Source: an uncultured Verrucomicrobiota bacterium
Lineage (GTDB): Bacteria > Verrucomicrobiota > Kiritimatiellia > RFP12 > UBA3636
NCBI GenBank assembly: GCA_946534745.1
Contig: CAMNDA010000170.1
Span: forward strand, 1 to 6,795
Reading direction: 5' to 3'
Length of the DNA: 6,795 bases
Under the pieces are notes generated by a model, which ran no database searches, was not told the origin of the DNA, and saw only the letters and a list, made by a program, of their open reading frames with translations. Position numbers and translations under genes: made by a program. This document shows positions 1-6,042 of this stretch, in pieces; position 1 is the stretch's first letter; each line of letters starts with the position of its first letter.

Positions 1-1
1 C

Positions 2-346
2 GCGCGCGAACCGGAGGGGACGTGGTACGACCTGCTCGCGACGCGCGACGTCGGCCGCTCCTGGTGCGCGCACGCCTACGCGCTCAACGCCGCCGCCGGG
101 CGGCGCCTCGCGGAGCTGCTCGCGCCGATGGCCGTGCCGTGCGACGCGTGGTCGACCTTCGCCCGCTGCGGCGTGCGCGTCCTCGTCGCCTCGCGCCCGT
201 GCGCCCGGACGCGCGGGAACGACTCGACGATCCCGCGCCCACAGAACGGCCTCTGGCGCTTCCGGCTCGTGCAGAAGGCCTACTGGCTGCGCTACCGCCT
301 CGCCTTCCGGCTCGACCTGCTGCTGCGGAGGATCTCCGGGCGATGA
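2..346 (+). CDS. Glycosyltransferase family 25 protein, C-terminal part (5' end outside window)
   Basis: The frame is open from the window edge and ends at TGA 344-346, giving 114 visible residues with no start. The stretch AHAYALNAAAGRRLAELLAP, followed by VPCDAW and then NDSTIP, matches the C-terminal part of family 25 glycosyltransferases (LOS/LPS type). In that family an AYxLS..GAxxLL helix is followed by a P-x-D segment and a short tail containing S-[TI]-I. These enzymes transfer sugars, often galactose, to lipo-oligosaccharide, capsule or protein acceptors in the cytoplasm. The last 30 residues are basic and aromatic (FRLVQKAYWLRYRLAFRLD), perhaps for membrane association. The stop overlaps the flippase start as ATGA, so the two are probably translationally coupled. 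The family call is good; the donor and acceptor sugars cannot be read from this fragment. Confidence 0.75.
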   Translation, partial: AREPEGTWYDLLATRDVGRSWCAHAYALNAAAGRRLAELLAPMAVPCDAWSTFARCGVRVLVASRPCARTRGNDSTIPRPQNGLWRFRLVQKAYWLRYRLAFRLDLLLRRISGR

Positions 347-1875
347 AGCTCGACTTCGCGCGCAACGCCCGGCGCAACATGCTCGCCTCCGCCGTGAACA
401 ACGGCGTGAAGACGGTGATCCCGTTCGTCAACCGGACGCTCTTCCTATGGCTGCTCGGGCCCGCCTACCTCGGCCTCAACGGGCTCTTCGGCTCCGTGCT
501 CGGCGTCCTCTCGCTCGCCGAGCTCGGCTTCAGCACCGCGATCGTGAGCTCGATGTACAAGCCCATCGCGGAGGACGACGAGGAGCTCGTCTGCGCCTAT
601 CTGGGCTTCTACCGGACCGTCTACCGCTGGATCGGCACCGCGGTGCTGTGCATCGGGCTGTGCCTGCTGCCGTTCCTGCGGCACCTCGTCCACGGCGCCG
701 TCCCGCCGGACGTCGACCTGCACGTCCTCTACCTCGTGCACCTCGCCAACTCGGCGCTGAGCTACTTCGTCTTCGCCTACCGCGGGCCCGTCCTGAGCGC
801 CTACCAGCGCGGCGACGTCGCGATGAACGTCCGGACGGTCCTCGCGCTGGCGCAGTTCGCCGCGGTCGTGCTCGTGCTGGTCCTGACCCGCAGCTACTAC
901 CTCTACGTCGGCACGACCGTGCTCTTCACGGCGCTCACGAACGTCGCGATCATGGTGCAGTCCAAGCGGCTCTTCCCGAAGATCGGCCCGCGCGGCGCGC
1001 TCGCGCCGGAGAAGCGGCGGCAGGTCGTCGCGGACGTGCGCCACATCTTCATGCACAAGGTCGGCGGCGTGATCTCCTACCAGACCGACAACCTCGTCGT
1101 CTCGGCGTTCCTCGGCCTCGTCGCCGTCGCGGCCTACGGCAACTACTACTACGTCGTCACCGCCGTGGCGGGGTTCGTCGCCACCGTCTACAACGCGATG
1201 ACGGGCGGCTTCGGCAACCGCATCCACACCGAATCGAAGGAGGCGAACTTCCGCACCTTCCTCAAGGCGCTGCGGCTCTCGCTCGTCGCGATCCTGTGGT
1301 GCTCGGCGATGATGACCGCGCTCTACCAGCCGTTCATCGCGGTGTGGACGAAGGGCAACCCCGACCTCGCGCGGCACTTCGCGACGCCGCTGCTGATGGT
1401 CGTCTACTTCTACGTGAACCAGGCGCGGCAGATGCTGCTCACGTTCAAGACGGCGGCCGCGCTCTGGCGCCCCGACCGCTGGAAGCCGCTCGTGGGCGGC
1501 GCGGCGAACCTCGCGATGAACGTCGCCTTCGTGATCCTGCTGCCGGACGAGTGGAAGCTCGACGGCGTGATCCTCTCGACCATCCTCTCCTACGTCCTCA
1601 TCCAGATCCCGTGGGAGTCGCGCGTGCTCTTCACGCGCTTCTTCGGCCCGGCCGAGGCGCGCGCCTACTGGGGCCGGCAGGCGCGCTTCGCGGCGCTCGC
1701 GGTCGCGCTCTGCGCCGCCACCTGGGGCTGCGCGCGGCTCGTCCCGCTCTCGGGCTTCGCCGGCCTCCTCGCCAAGGCCGCCGCCGCCGCCGCCTTCTCC
1801 GGCGCGGCCGTCCTCGCCCTCTTCCGCCGCGACCTCGCCGCGGCATTCCGATCCCGGAAAGGACGCACCGCATGA
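343..1875 (+). CDS. Wzx-type polysaccharide flippase (MVF/MATE-like oligosaccharide exporter)
   Basis: This 510-aa integral membrane protein probably flips undecaprenyl-linked oligosaccharide units across the inner membrane during capsule or O-antigen synthesis. The N-terminal signature is strong: residues 24-49 contain TVIPFVNRTLFLWLLG and then YLGLNGLFG, and residues 57-75 read LSLAELGFSTAIVSSMYKP. This is the pattern of RfbX/Wzx-like flippases found next to glycosyltransferases. Roughly 12-14 hydrophobic segments are visible, for example near residues 45-67, 96-117, 127-149, 165-203, 253-289, 309-330, 346-363, 385-424 and 447-495. The length is normal for the family. The ATG at 343 is chosen because it overlaps the preceding stop, has GGAGG at 327-331, and begins the conserved MKLDFARNARRN region. 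The frame is open back to position 22, but that part overlaps the glycosyltransferase and has low-complexity Arg/Ala composition. The next gene again overlaps by ATGA. Substrate unknown. Confidence 0.9.
   Translation: MKLDFARNARRNMLASAVNNGVKTVIPFVNRTLFLWLLGPAYLGLNGLFGSVLGVLSLAELGFSTAIVSSMYKPIAEDDEELVCAYLGFYRTVYRWIGTAVLCIGLCLLPFLRHLVHGAVPPDVDLHVLYLVHLANSALSYFVFAYRGPVLSAYQRGDVAMNVRTVLALAQFAAVVLVLVLTRSYYLYVGTTVLFTALTNVAIMVQSKRLFPKIGPRGALAPEKRRQVVADVRHIFMHKVGGVISYQTDNLVVSAFLGLVAVAAYGNYYYVVTAVAGFVATVYNAMTGGFGNRIHTESKEANFRTFLKALRLSLVAILWCSAMMTALYQPFIAVWTKGNPDLARHFATPLLMVVYFYVNQARQMLLTFKTAAALWRPDRWKPLVGGAANLAMNVAFVILLPDEWKLDGVILSTILSYVLIQIPWESRVLFTRFFGPAEARAYWGRQARFAALAVALCAATWGCARLVPLSGFAGLLAKAAAAAAFSGAAVLALFRRDLAAAFRSRKGRTA
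1856..1863 (+). promoter_or_regulatory. Ribosome-binding site of the Stealth gene
   Basis: GGAAAGGA lies inside the 3' end of the flippase gene, 8 nt before the ATG at 1872. It fixes the start of the Stealth gene, whose frame is open far upstream, and shows that the gene can be initiated on its own as well as by coupling through the ATGA overlap. Confidence 0.7.
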
Positions 1876-2912
1876 ACGAATCCTCCGACATCGATTTCGT
1901 CGTCACGTGGGTCGACGGCGCGGATCCGGCGTGGCTGGAGAGCCGGCGCCGGTTCCGGCCCGAGGGCGGCGGGGACGGCGAAAAGGGCGCGGGCGGCGCG
2001 AACGCCGCGTGCCGCTACCGCGACTTCGGGACGCTCCGGCACTGGTTCCGCGCGGTCGAGGCGTGCGCGCCGTGGGTGCGGAAGGTCTTCCTCGTCACGG
2101 CCGGGCAGAAGCCGGACTGGCTCGACGAATCCGCGCCGAAGCTGCGCCTCGTCGACCACCGCGACTTCATCCCCGCCGAGTGGCTCCCCACCTTCAACGC
2201 GCGCCCGATCGAGATGAACCTGCACCGCATCGGGGATCTCGCCGAGCGGTTCGTCTTCTTCAACGACGACATGTTCCTCCTGCGGCCCGTCGGCCCGGAC
2301 TTCTTCTTCCGCCGCGGCCTCCCGCGCCTGCCGGCGGACCTGGGCTACCCGCGGCGCGTCGGCTTCAACAACTCGAACCGCACGGTCTTCAACGACTACG
2401 CGCTGCTGCACCAGTGCCTCGACGTCCCCGCGCTCCTGCGCCGCCACGCCCGCAAGTGGATCGACCCGTTCCGGCTCGGCCCGGCGCGCGCCGCGCGGAA
2501 CCTCGCGTGCCTGCTCGTGAACGGGACGCTCCCCGTGAAGGGGTGGGGGCACCTCTCCTTCCCGATGCTCAAGTCCACGCTCGCCGCGATCTGGGAGGCG
2601 CGGCCGGACGTCCTCGCGGCCACGTCGGCCCGCCGCTTCCGCACCGACGACCAGGTGAACCAGTGGGTCGTCCACGCCTGGAACCTCGCCACGGGCCGCT
2701 TCTCCCCGGTCCGCGGCCGCGGGCGCGGGACGCTCGTCGACCTTACGACCGCGAACCTCCCCGCGATCGAGGCCGCGATCGCCGGCCGCACCGTCCCGCA
2801 GATCTGCGTGAACGACACCGACGGCAACGACGACCCGGAGCGCACCGGCGCCGTCCTCGTCCGCGCCCTCGACGCCGCCTTCCCGGAGCCATCCTCCTTC
2901 GAGAAGGCGTAG
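1872..2912 (+). CDS. Stealth family capsular polysaccharide phosphotransferase
   Basis: This is a 346-aa protein of the Stealth family. Members transfer hexose-1-phosphate or GlcNAc-1-phosphate from nucleotide sugars, making phosphodiester-linked glycans, and are related to the eukaryotic GlcNAc-1-phosphotransferase GNPTAB. The conserved regions occur in order. CR1 is IDFVVTWVDGADPAW at residues 7-21. CR2 spans about residues 48-140, with RYRDFGTLRHWFRAVE, APWVRKVFLVTAGQKPDWL, VDHRDFIP, LPTFNARPIE and the acidic FFNDDMFLLRP; the aspartates of NDD (131-133) are likely active-site residues. CR3 lies around residues 174-280, including RTDDQVNQWV and the LATGRFSPV segment. CR4 is reduced to QICVNDTDGND at residues 310-320. 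A Gly-rich insert (residues 31-44) separates CR1 from CR2. The start overlaps the flippase stop and has GGAAAGGA 8 nt upstream. It is the last gene of the polysaccharide operon. Family assignment is firm; the transferred sugar is unknown. Confidence 0.92.
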   Translation: MNESSDIDFVVTWVDGADPAWLESRRRFRPEGGGDGEKGAGGANAACRYRDFGTLRHWFRAVEACAPWVRKVFLVTAGQKPDWLDESAPKLRLVDHRDFIPAEWLPTFNARPIEMNLHRIGDLAERFVFFNDDMFLLRPVGPDFFFRRGLPRLPADLGYPRRVGFNNSNRTVFNDYALLHQCLDVPALLRRHARKWIDPFRLGPARAARNLACLLVNGTLPVKGWGHLSFPMLKSTLAAIWEARPDVLAATSARRFRTDDQVNQWVVHAWNLATGRFSPVRGRGRGTLVDLTTANLPAIEAAIAGRTVPQICVNDTDGNDDPERTGAVLVRALDAAFPEPSSFEKA

Positions 2913-2943
2913 CACCCCGCCACGCCGGCGCCCTCGCAGCTCG

Positions 2944-2962
2944 GTCCCACCGCCGGTGGGGC
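2944..2962. other. Small GC-rich hairpin after the polysaccharide operon
   Basis: The arms GTCCCACC and GGTGGGGC pair over 8 positions (one G-T) around a 3-nt loop, 31 nt after the Stealth stop. A second small stem (GCCC/GGGC, 2965-2975) follows at once. No T-run follows, so this is at most a weak or factor-dependent transcription end. The rest of the 206-bp spacer (2913-3118) holds the long palindrome, a 13-nt dyad and the ribosome-binding site of the next gene. I see no coding signal in it. Confidence 0.35.
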
Positions 2963-2990
2963 GAGCCCTCCGGGCGAGCCGCCGCGCATT

Positions 2991-3035
2991 GCCCCGGGGA
3001 AAATGTCGCCTGGCAGGCGACATTTTCCCCGGGGC
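2991..3035. repeat. Perfect 45-nt inverted repeat (21-bp arms, 3-nt loop)
   Basis: The left arm 2991-3011 begins GCCCCGGGGAAAATG and ends CGCCT. The right arm 3015-3035 is its exact reverse complement, and the loop is GGC (3012-3014). All 21 pairs are Watson-Crick. The arms run from a GC-rich outer block (GCCCCGGGG) through AAAATGT to a GC-rich inner block. There is no downstream T-tract, so it does not look like an intrinsic terminator. It resembles a REP-like or other dispersed extragenic palindrome. It lies between the end of the polysaccharide operon and the ORF6N gene. No second copy is present in this window. Confidence 0.85.
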
Positions 3036-3055
3036 GTTGTGGCAGTCTATCCCCC

Positions 3056-3068
3056 GTTCCGCGGGAAC
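3056..3068. promoter_or_regulatory. Short dyad upstream of the ORF6N gene (possible operator)
   Basis: GTTCC-GCG-GGAAC is a 13-nt inverted repeat about 50 nt before the ATG at 3119. The downstream gene encodes a protein with a putative DNA-binding domain, so autoregulation is conceivable. The dyad is short and may be chance in GC-rich DNA. I could not find a convincing -35/-10 pair in the spacer. Confidence 0.2.
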
Positions 3069-3105
3069 AGACCGCCAAACAACCCCAAAACATCCCGCCC
3101 GCAAG

Positions 3106-3111
3106 AAGGAG
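3106..3111 (+). promoter_or_regulatory. Ribosome-binding site of the ORF6N gene
   Basis: AAGGAG sits 7 nt before the ATG at 3119, in an A-rich context (AAGAAGGAGAATCAAA). It decides the start: the frame is open back to 1907, but the upstream part is the shadow of the Stealth gene and the palindrome. Confidence 0.8.
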
Positions 3112-3118
3112 AATCAAA

Positions 3119-4084
3119 ATGGACCAATCAAACCGCCCGCTCGTTTCGGCATTGCCAATGACGGCCCCCGCCGTCATCGACGACTCCTTCATCAAGTCCC
3201 GCATCTTCATGGTCCGAGGCGTCCAAGTGATGCTCGATCGCGATTTGGCGGAAATCTACGAGGTGCCGACCAAACGTTTGAACGAACAGGTCAAACGCAA
3301 CTCGGAACGGTTCCCGCCGTCGTTCAAGTTCTCGCTTTCCAAAGAAGAGACGGAGGAACTGGTCGCAAATTGCGACCGGTTCGCGCGGATGAAACATTCT
3401 TCCGTCCCAATGACGGCTTTCACCGAACATGGAATCATCATGCTTGCGAGCGTCCTCAAAAGCGGCGTCGCGATCCAAGCCGGCATCCGGATCACGAACG
3501 CCTTCGTCGCCATGCGCAGGGCGCTCGCCTCCATCGCTCCCGTGATGGCGAGACTCGCGGAAGCCGAACGCCGGCAGCTGGAAGACCGGTCGCGCCAGAT
3601 CGCCGACCAGGCCCGGAACGAGGAGCGCTTCGACACGATCTTCAAGGCGATGGACGGCGGGGACTTCCCGCCGCAGAAGATTTTCTACGACGGCCAGCTG
3701 TGGGACGCGCGGGCGTTCGTGGACCGGCTGGTGAAGAGCGCGAGGAAGTCGCTGCTCCTCGTCGACAACTGGGCGACTGTGGAGACGCTGGACATGCTCG
3801 CCGCGAAGCAGAAGGGCGTCGCGGTCGCGGTCGTCACGTCGGAGCATCGCGACCGCAAGGGCAATCCCCGTCCGAAGATACTCCCCGCCGACCTCGCCAA
3901 GTTCAACGCGCAGTATCCGACGCTGTCCGTCCGTTTCCGCGAGAACTTCCACGACCGCTTCCTCATCGTCGACGACCGCGACCTCTACCTGATCGGCGCC
4001 TCCCTCAAGGACCTCGGCAAGAAGTGCTTCGGCTTCACGAAGATGGACCCCGCGGAGATTCCAAGTCTGAAGGCGAGGCTATAA
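3119..4084 (+). CDS. ORF6N domain protein with C-terminal phospholipase-D-like half
   Basis: This 321-aa protein has two parts. Residues 20-135 form an ORF6N domain, the putative DNA-binding module of phage and bacterial KilA-N/BRO-type proteins. It shows VRGVQVMLDRDLAEIYEVPT, KRLNEQVKRNSERFPPSFKF, LVANCDRF, KHSS and AFTEHGIIMLASVL. A charged helical linker (about 143-175) follows. The C-terminal half (about 176-321) contains QKIFYDGQLWDA, LLLVDNW and HDRFLIVDDRDLYLIGASLK (278-297). That last stretch aligns with a PLD HxK(x4)D...G-S motif, with Arg280 in place of Lys. Only one such motif is present, so an active site would need a dimer. Catalysis is unproven. The start is set by AAGGAG at 3106-3111. 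The DNA of the ORF6N part is less GC-rich (30 of 60 bases G or C at 3241-3300) than the Stealth gene (40 of 60 at 2161-2220), suggesting transfer. It stands alone and converges on the Sel1 gene. Role unknown; regulation or phage-related function is possible. Confidence 0.85.
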   Translation: MDQSNRPLVSALPMTAPAVIDDSFIKSRIFMVRGVQVMLDRDLAEIYEVPTKRLNEQVKRNSERFPPSFKFSLSKEETEELVANCDRFARMKHSSVPMTAFTEHGIIMLASVLKSGVAIQAGIRITNAFVAMRRALASIAPVMARLAEAERRQLEDRSRQIADQARNEERFDTIFKAMDGGDFPPQKIFYDGQLWDARAFVDRLVKSARKSLLLVDNWATVETLDMLAAKQKGVAVAVVTSEHRDRKGNPRPKILPADLAKFNAQYPTLSVRFRENFHDRFLIVDDRDLYLIGASLKDLGKKCFGFTKMDPAEIPSLKARL

Positions 4085-4097
4085 CCCGCCCCTCGCA

Positions 4098-4123
4098 CGC
4101 CCGGCCGTATCCGCGGCCGGGCG
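4098..4123. terminator. GC-rich hairpin between convergent genes, possible bidirectional terminator
   Basis: CGCCCGGCCG pairs perfectly with CGGCCGGGCG over 10 bp around the loop TATCCG. It starts 13 nt after the ORF6N stop and lies about 45 nt from the Sel1 stop on the other strand. A weaker stem (CTCCG/CGGAG, 4145-4159) follows. Neither has a T-tract, so termination on either strand would rely on the stem or on Rho. Confidence 0.5.
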
Positions 4124-4167
4124 GCGATGATCGAATGCTCGCCGCTCCGTGGCTCGGAGTTCTCGTC

Positions 4168-6042
4168 TCAATCCTCGCGGAATGCCGGTTGAACGAAGGA
4201 ACCGGGAACCGAATTCGTGGCGGGGGCGGACAGGAGGACGCGACGTGCCCACTCCAATCCCTCAGGGTTGGTTTGTTCCCAGCGCTTCACCCACTCCACG
4301 GCTCGCTTCTGTCCCGCTTCGGCCGCTTTCAAGCTCCAGACTATGGCTTCTCGCTGCCGGTCGGCGTTCGCGGATTCTTCGCCCAGACAACTGGCGAGAT
4401 TCCATTGCGCGTCCGCGTCTCCGCCTTCCGCGGCTTTTCGGGTCCACAAGACGGCCTCGGTCCGGTTCAACTCGACGCCGATTCCATTCCAATACAGTTT
4501 GCCGAGATCGCGCTGCGCCCGGACGAATCCCCGTTCGGCGGCTTTCCGGATCCATTCCGCGCCTTCGCGCTCGTCCTTTTCCACGCCGTCTCCCGAAATC
4601 AGGCAAAGCCCGATCGAGTATTGGGCCGCCGGTTCTCCGCCTTCCGCCGCTTTCCTCCACCAAAAGGCGGCCTTGCCTTTGTCTTGTTCGACGCCTTCAC
4701 CCGTGAAATGCAATCGGCCGATGTTGTATTGCGCTTTGACGAATCCTTGCTCGGCGGCCTTCAGGAACCATTCCGCGCCTTCGCGCTCGTCCTTTTCCAC
4801 GCCGTCTCCCGAATAGACGCAGCAGCCGAACGCCCACTGCGCTTCCGCGTCGCCGTTCTCCGCCGCCTTCCGGAACCAGTCCGCCGCTTCGACCGGATCG
4901 ATCGCCGTGGAAGGGTCTTTTCCCCGCAACGCCTTTGCGAGTTCCACCTGGGCTTCCGTGCAACCGGCTTCGGCCGATTTCCTGAACCAGCCGAGCGCCG
5001 CCGCCCGGTCGCGGTTCCAGATCGTAAAACCGAAGCAATACTGGTGGATCGGGTCGCCGCGCTCGGCCTCCCGGCGAAGCGATTCCGTTCCGGAAACGGA
5101 ATTCGTGTCCGACGATTGGAGAGGGTGCCACCAGAACTGGACCGAGGAATTCGGCCGGGCCGCGGATTTCACGTAGTCGAAGTTGTCGTCGGCGGCATTC
5201 GCGTTCGCGTTTTTCGCGCGGACGAGAAGATTGCTCGACAGCGTTTTGTCGCGCTTTACGCCGAGGCCGTACCAATACATGGCGGAGAGCTTGCCCAGCG
5301 CCTTCGAAAACGAGAGCTCGTCCCGTTCGCCGTCCGGCATTTCCCCGAACCGGTCGATCGCTTTCCGGAACCATTCCGCGGCGGCGGAGAAATCCCGCTC
5401 GACGCCCTCTCCGCGGTAGTATGCGTATCCGAGATACAACATCGCCGCGTCGACTCCCCGGTCGGCGCTCTTGCGGAACCACTTGACGGCTTCGGCGTCG
5501 TTCGTTTCCACGCCGTTGCCCCATTTGTAGGCCAGGCCGAGGTTGTATTGCCCGAATCCGTCGCCTTGTTCCGCCGCCTTCCGGTACCACTCGACCGCCG
5601 CGGCCGCGTTGGTTTCGACGCCGTTTCCAAGCGCGAAGAGGCCGCCCAGGACCGTTTGCGCCTGGGCGTTGCCCTGTTCGGCGGCCTTGCGGATCCAATC
5701 CGCGCCTTGTTCGTCGTCCCGTTCGACCTCTTTTCCGAACAGGAAATGGGCGCCGACCTTCAATTGCGCCTCCGCGTCCCCGGCCTCGGCCCGCCGGAGC
5801 AGGCCCGCGAAGTAGCCCGACGCCACGGCGCAGCCGACGAGCAGAAGCGCCGCCGCGAAAACGGCGGCGGCGCGGCGGAGAACGGCGCGGCGGCGTTTCC
5901 GGCGGGCGGAGGCGGCGCGGACGGATGCCGCGAGGCGGTCGCAGAATCCGTCCCCCGCGTCCGGCGGAACGGCGGGAACGGACCCGAGCGCGGTGCGGAT
6001 CGCGGCGGCGAGACGGGCTTCGGCGGGGGCGTTGTCCTTCAT
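4168..6042 (-). CDS. Membrane-anchored Sel1-repeat protein, putative anti-sigma/sensor partner of the ECF sigma factor
   Basis: The protein has 624 aa. Residues 1-54 are a short, Arg/Ala-rich, probably cytoplasmic region ending in RRKRRR. Residues 58-79 are one hydrophobic membrane segment (AAAVFAAALLLVGCAVASGY). The rest is a Sel1-like (TPR-like, ~36-aa) solenoid, with units starting near 88, 124, 160, 196, 232 (degenerate), 329, 360, 397, 433, 469, 505 and 541. Typical cores are GVEKDEREGAEW and RKAAEQG. A non-repeat Asn/Ser-rich linker (280-328) splits the array into two blocks. By the positive-inside rule the repeats face the periplasm. Sel1 arrays usually scaffold protein complexes. The start (ATG 6042-6040) overlaps the sigma-factor stop and has AAAGGAG upstream; upstream in-frame codons are shadow of the sigma gene. 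An anti-sigma role is inferred from operon position and topology. No zinc-binding HxxxCxxC motif is present, and the N-terminus is short for a classical anti-sigma domain. LVGC (68-71) resembles a lipobox, so a lipoprotein is the alternative. Confidence 0.85.
   Translation of the reverse strand: MKDNAPAEARLAAAIRTALGSVPAVPPDAGDGFCDRLAASVRAASARRKRRRAVLRRAAAVFAAALLLVGCAVASGYFAGLLRRAEAGDAEAQLKVGAHFLFGKEVERDDEQGADWIRKAAEQGNAQAQTVLGGLFALGNGVETNAAAAVEWYRKAAEQGDGFGQYNLGLAYKWGNGVETNDAEAVKWFRKSADRGVDAAMLYLGYAYYRGEGVERDFSAAAEWFRKAIDRFGEMPDGERDELSFSKALGKLSAMYWYGLGVKRDKTLSSNLLVRAKNANANAADDNFDYVKSAARPNSSVQFWWHPLQSSDTNSVSGTESLRREAERGDPIHQYCFGFTIWNRDRAAALGWFRKSAEAGCTEAQVELAKALRGKDPSTAIDPVEAADWFRKAAENGDAEAQWAFGCCVYSGDGVEKDEREGAEWFLKAAEQGFVKAQYNIGRLHFTGEGVEQDKGKAAFWWRKAAEGGEPAAQYSIGLCLISGDGVEKDEREGAEWIRKAAERGFVRAQRDLGKLYWNGIGVELNRTEAVLWTRKAAEGGDADAQWNLASCLGEESANADRQREAIVWSLKAAEAGQKRAVEWVKRWEQTNPEGLEWARRVLLSAPATNSVPGSFVQPAFRED
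4552..4597 (-). repeat. 46-nt direct repeat inside the Sel1 gene, copy 1
   Basis: This stretch is identical over 46 nt to 4768-4813, 216 nt away (exactly 72 codons, or two 36-aa repeats). It encodes the SGDGVEKDEREGAEW part of the repeat starting at residue 469. The similarity extends with 6 mismatches over the adjoining 30 nt (4522-4551). A two-unit internal duplication is the simplest explanation. Confidence 0.85.
4768..4813 (-). repeat. 46-nt direct repeat inside the Sel1 gene, copy 2
   Basis: This is the second copy of the perfect 46-nt repeat. It encodes the same SGDGVEKDEREGAEW segment in the repeat starting at residue 397. The frame is kept and the offset is a whole number of repeat units. 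Confidence 0.85.

Noticed and set aside
22..342. N-terminal extension of the flippase back to position 22
   Set aside because: It overlaps the glycosyltransferase, has Arg/Ala-rich composition, and the conserved N-terminus begins at the ATG at 343 with GGAGG upstream.
445..1377. Long minus-strand reading frame opposite the flippase
   Set aside because: Its composition is Arg/Asp/Glu/Val-rich low complexity, typical of antisense frames in GC-rich genes, while the plus strand encodes a recognisable flippase.
2991..3035. The palindrome as an intrinsic terminator of the polysaccharide operon
   Set aside because: No T-run follows on either strand, and it lies nearly 80 nt past the stop. Kept as a repeat of unknown role instead.
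1665..3104. Long minus-strand reading frame opposite the Stealth gene
   Set aside because: This is a shadow frame with low-complexity composition that runs through the palindrome. The Stealth conserved regions are on the plus strand.
4168..5790. Regular ~108-nt periodicity, considered as a CRISPR or tandem DNA repeat array
   Set aside because: The period equals 36 codons of Sel1 repeats in one open frame, and units are diverged at the DNA level apart from the single 46-nt pair.
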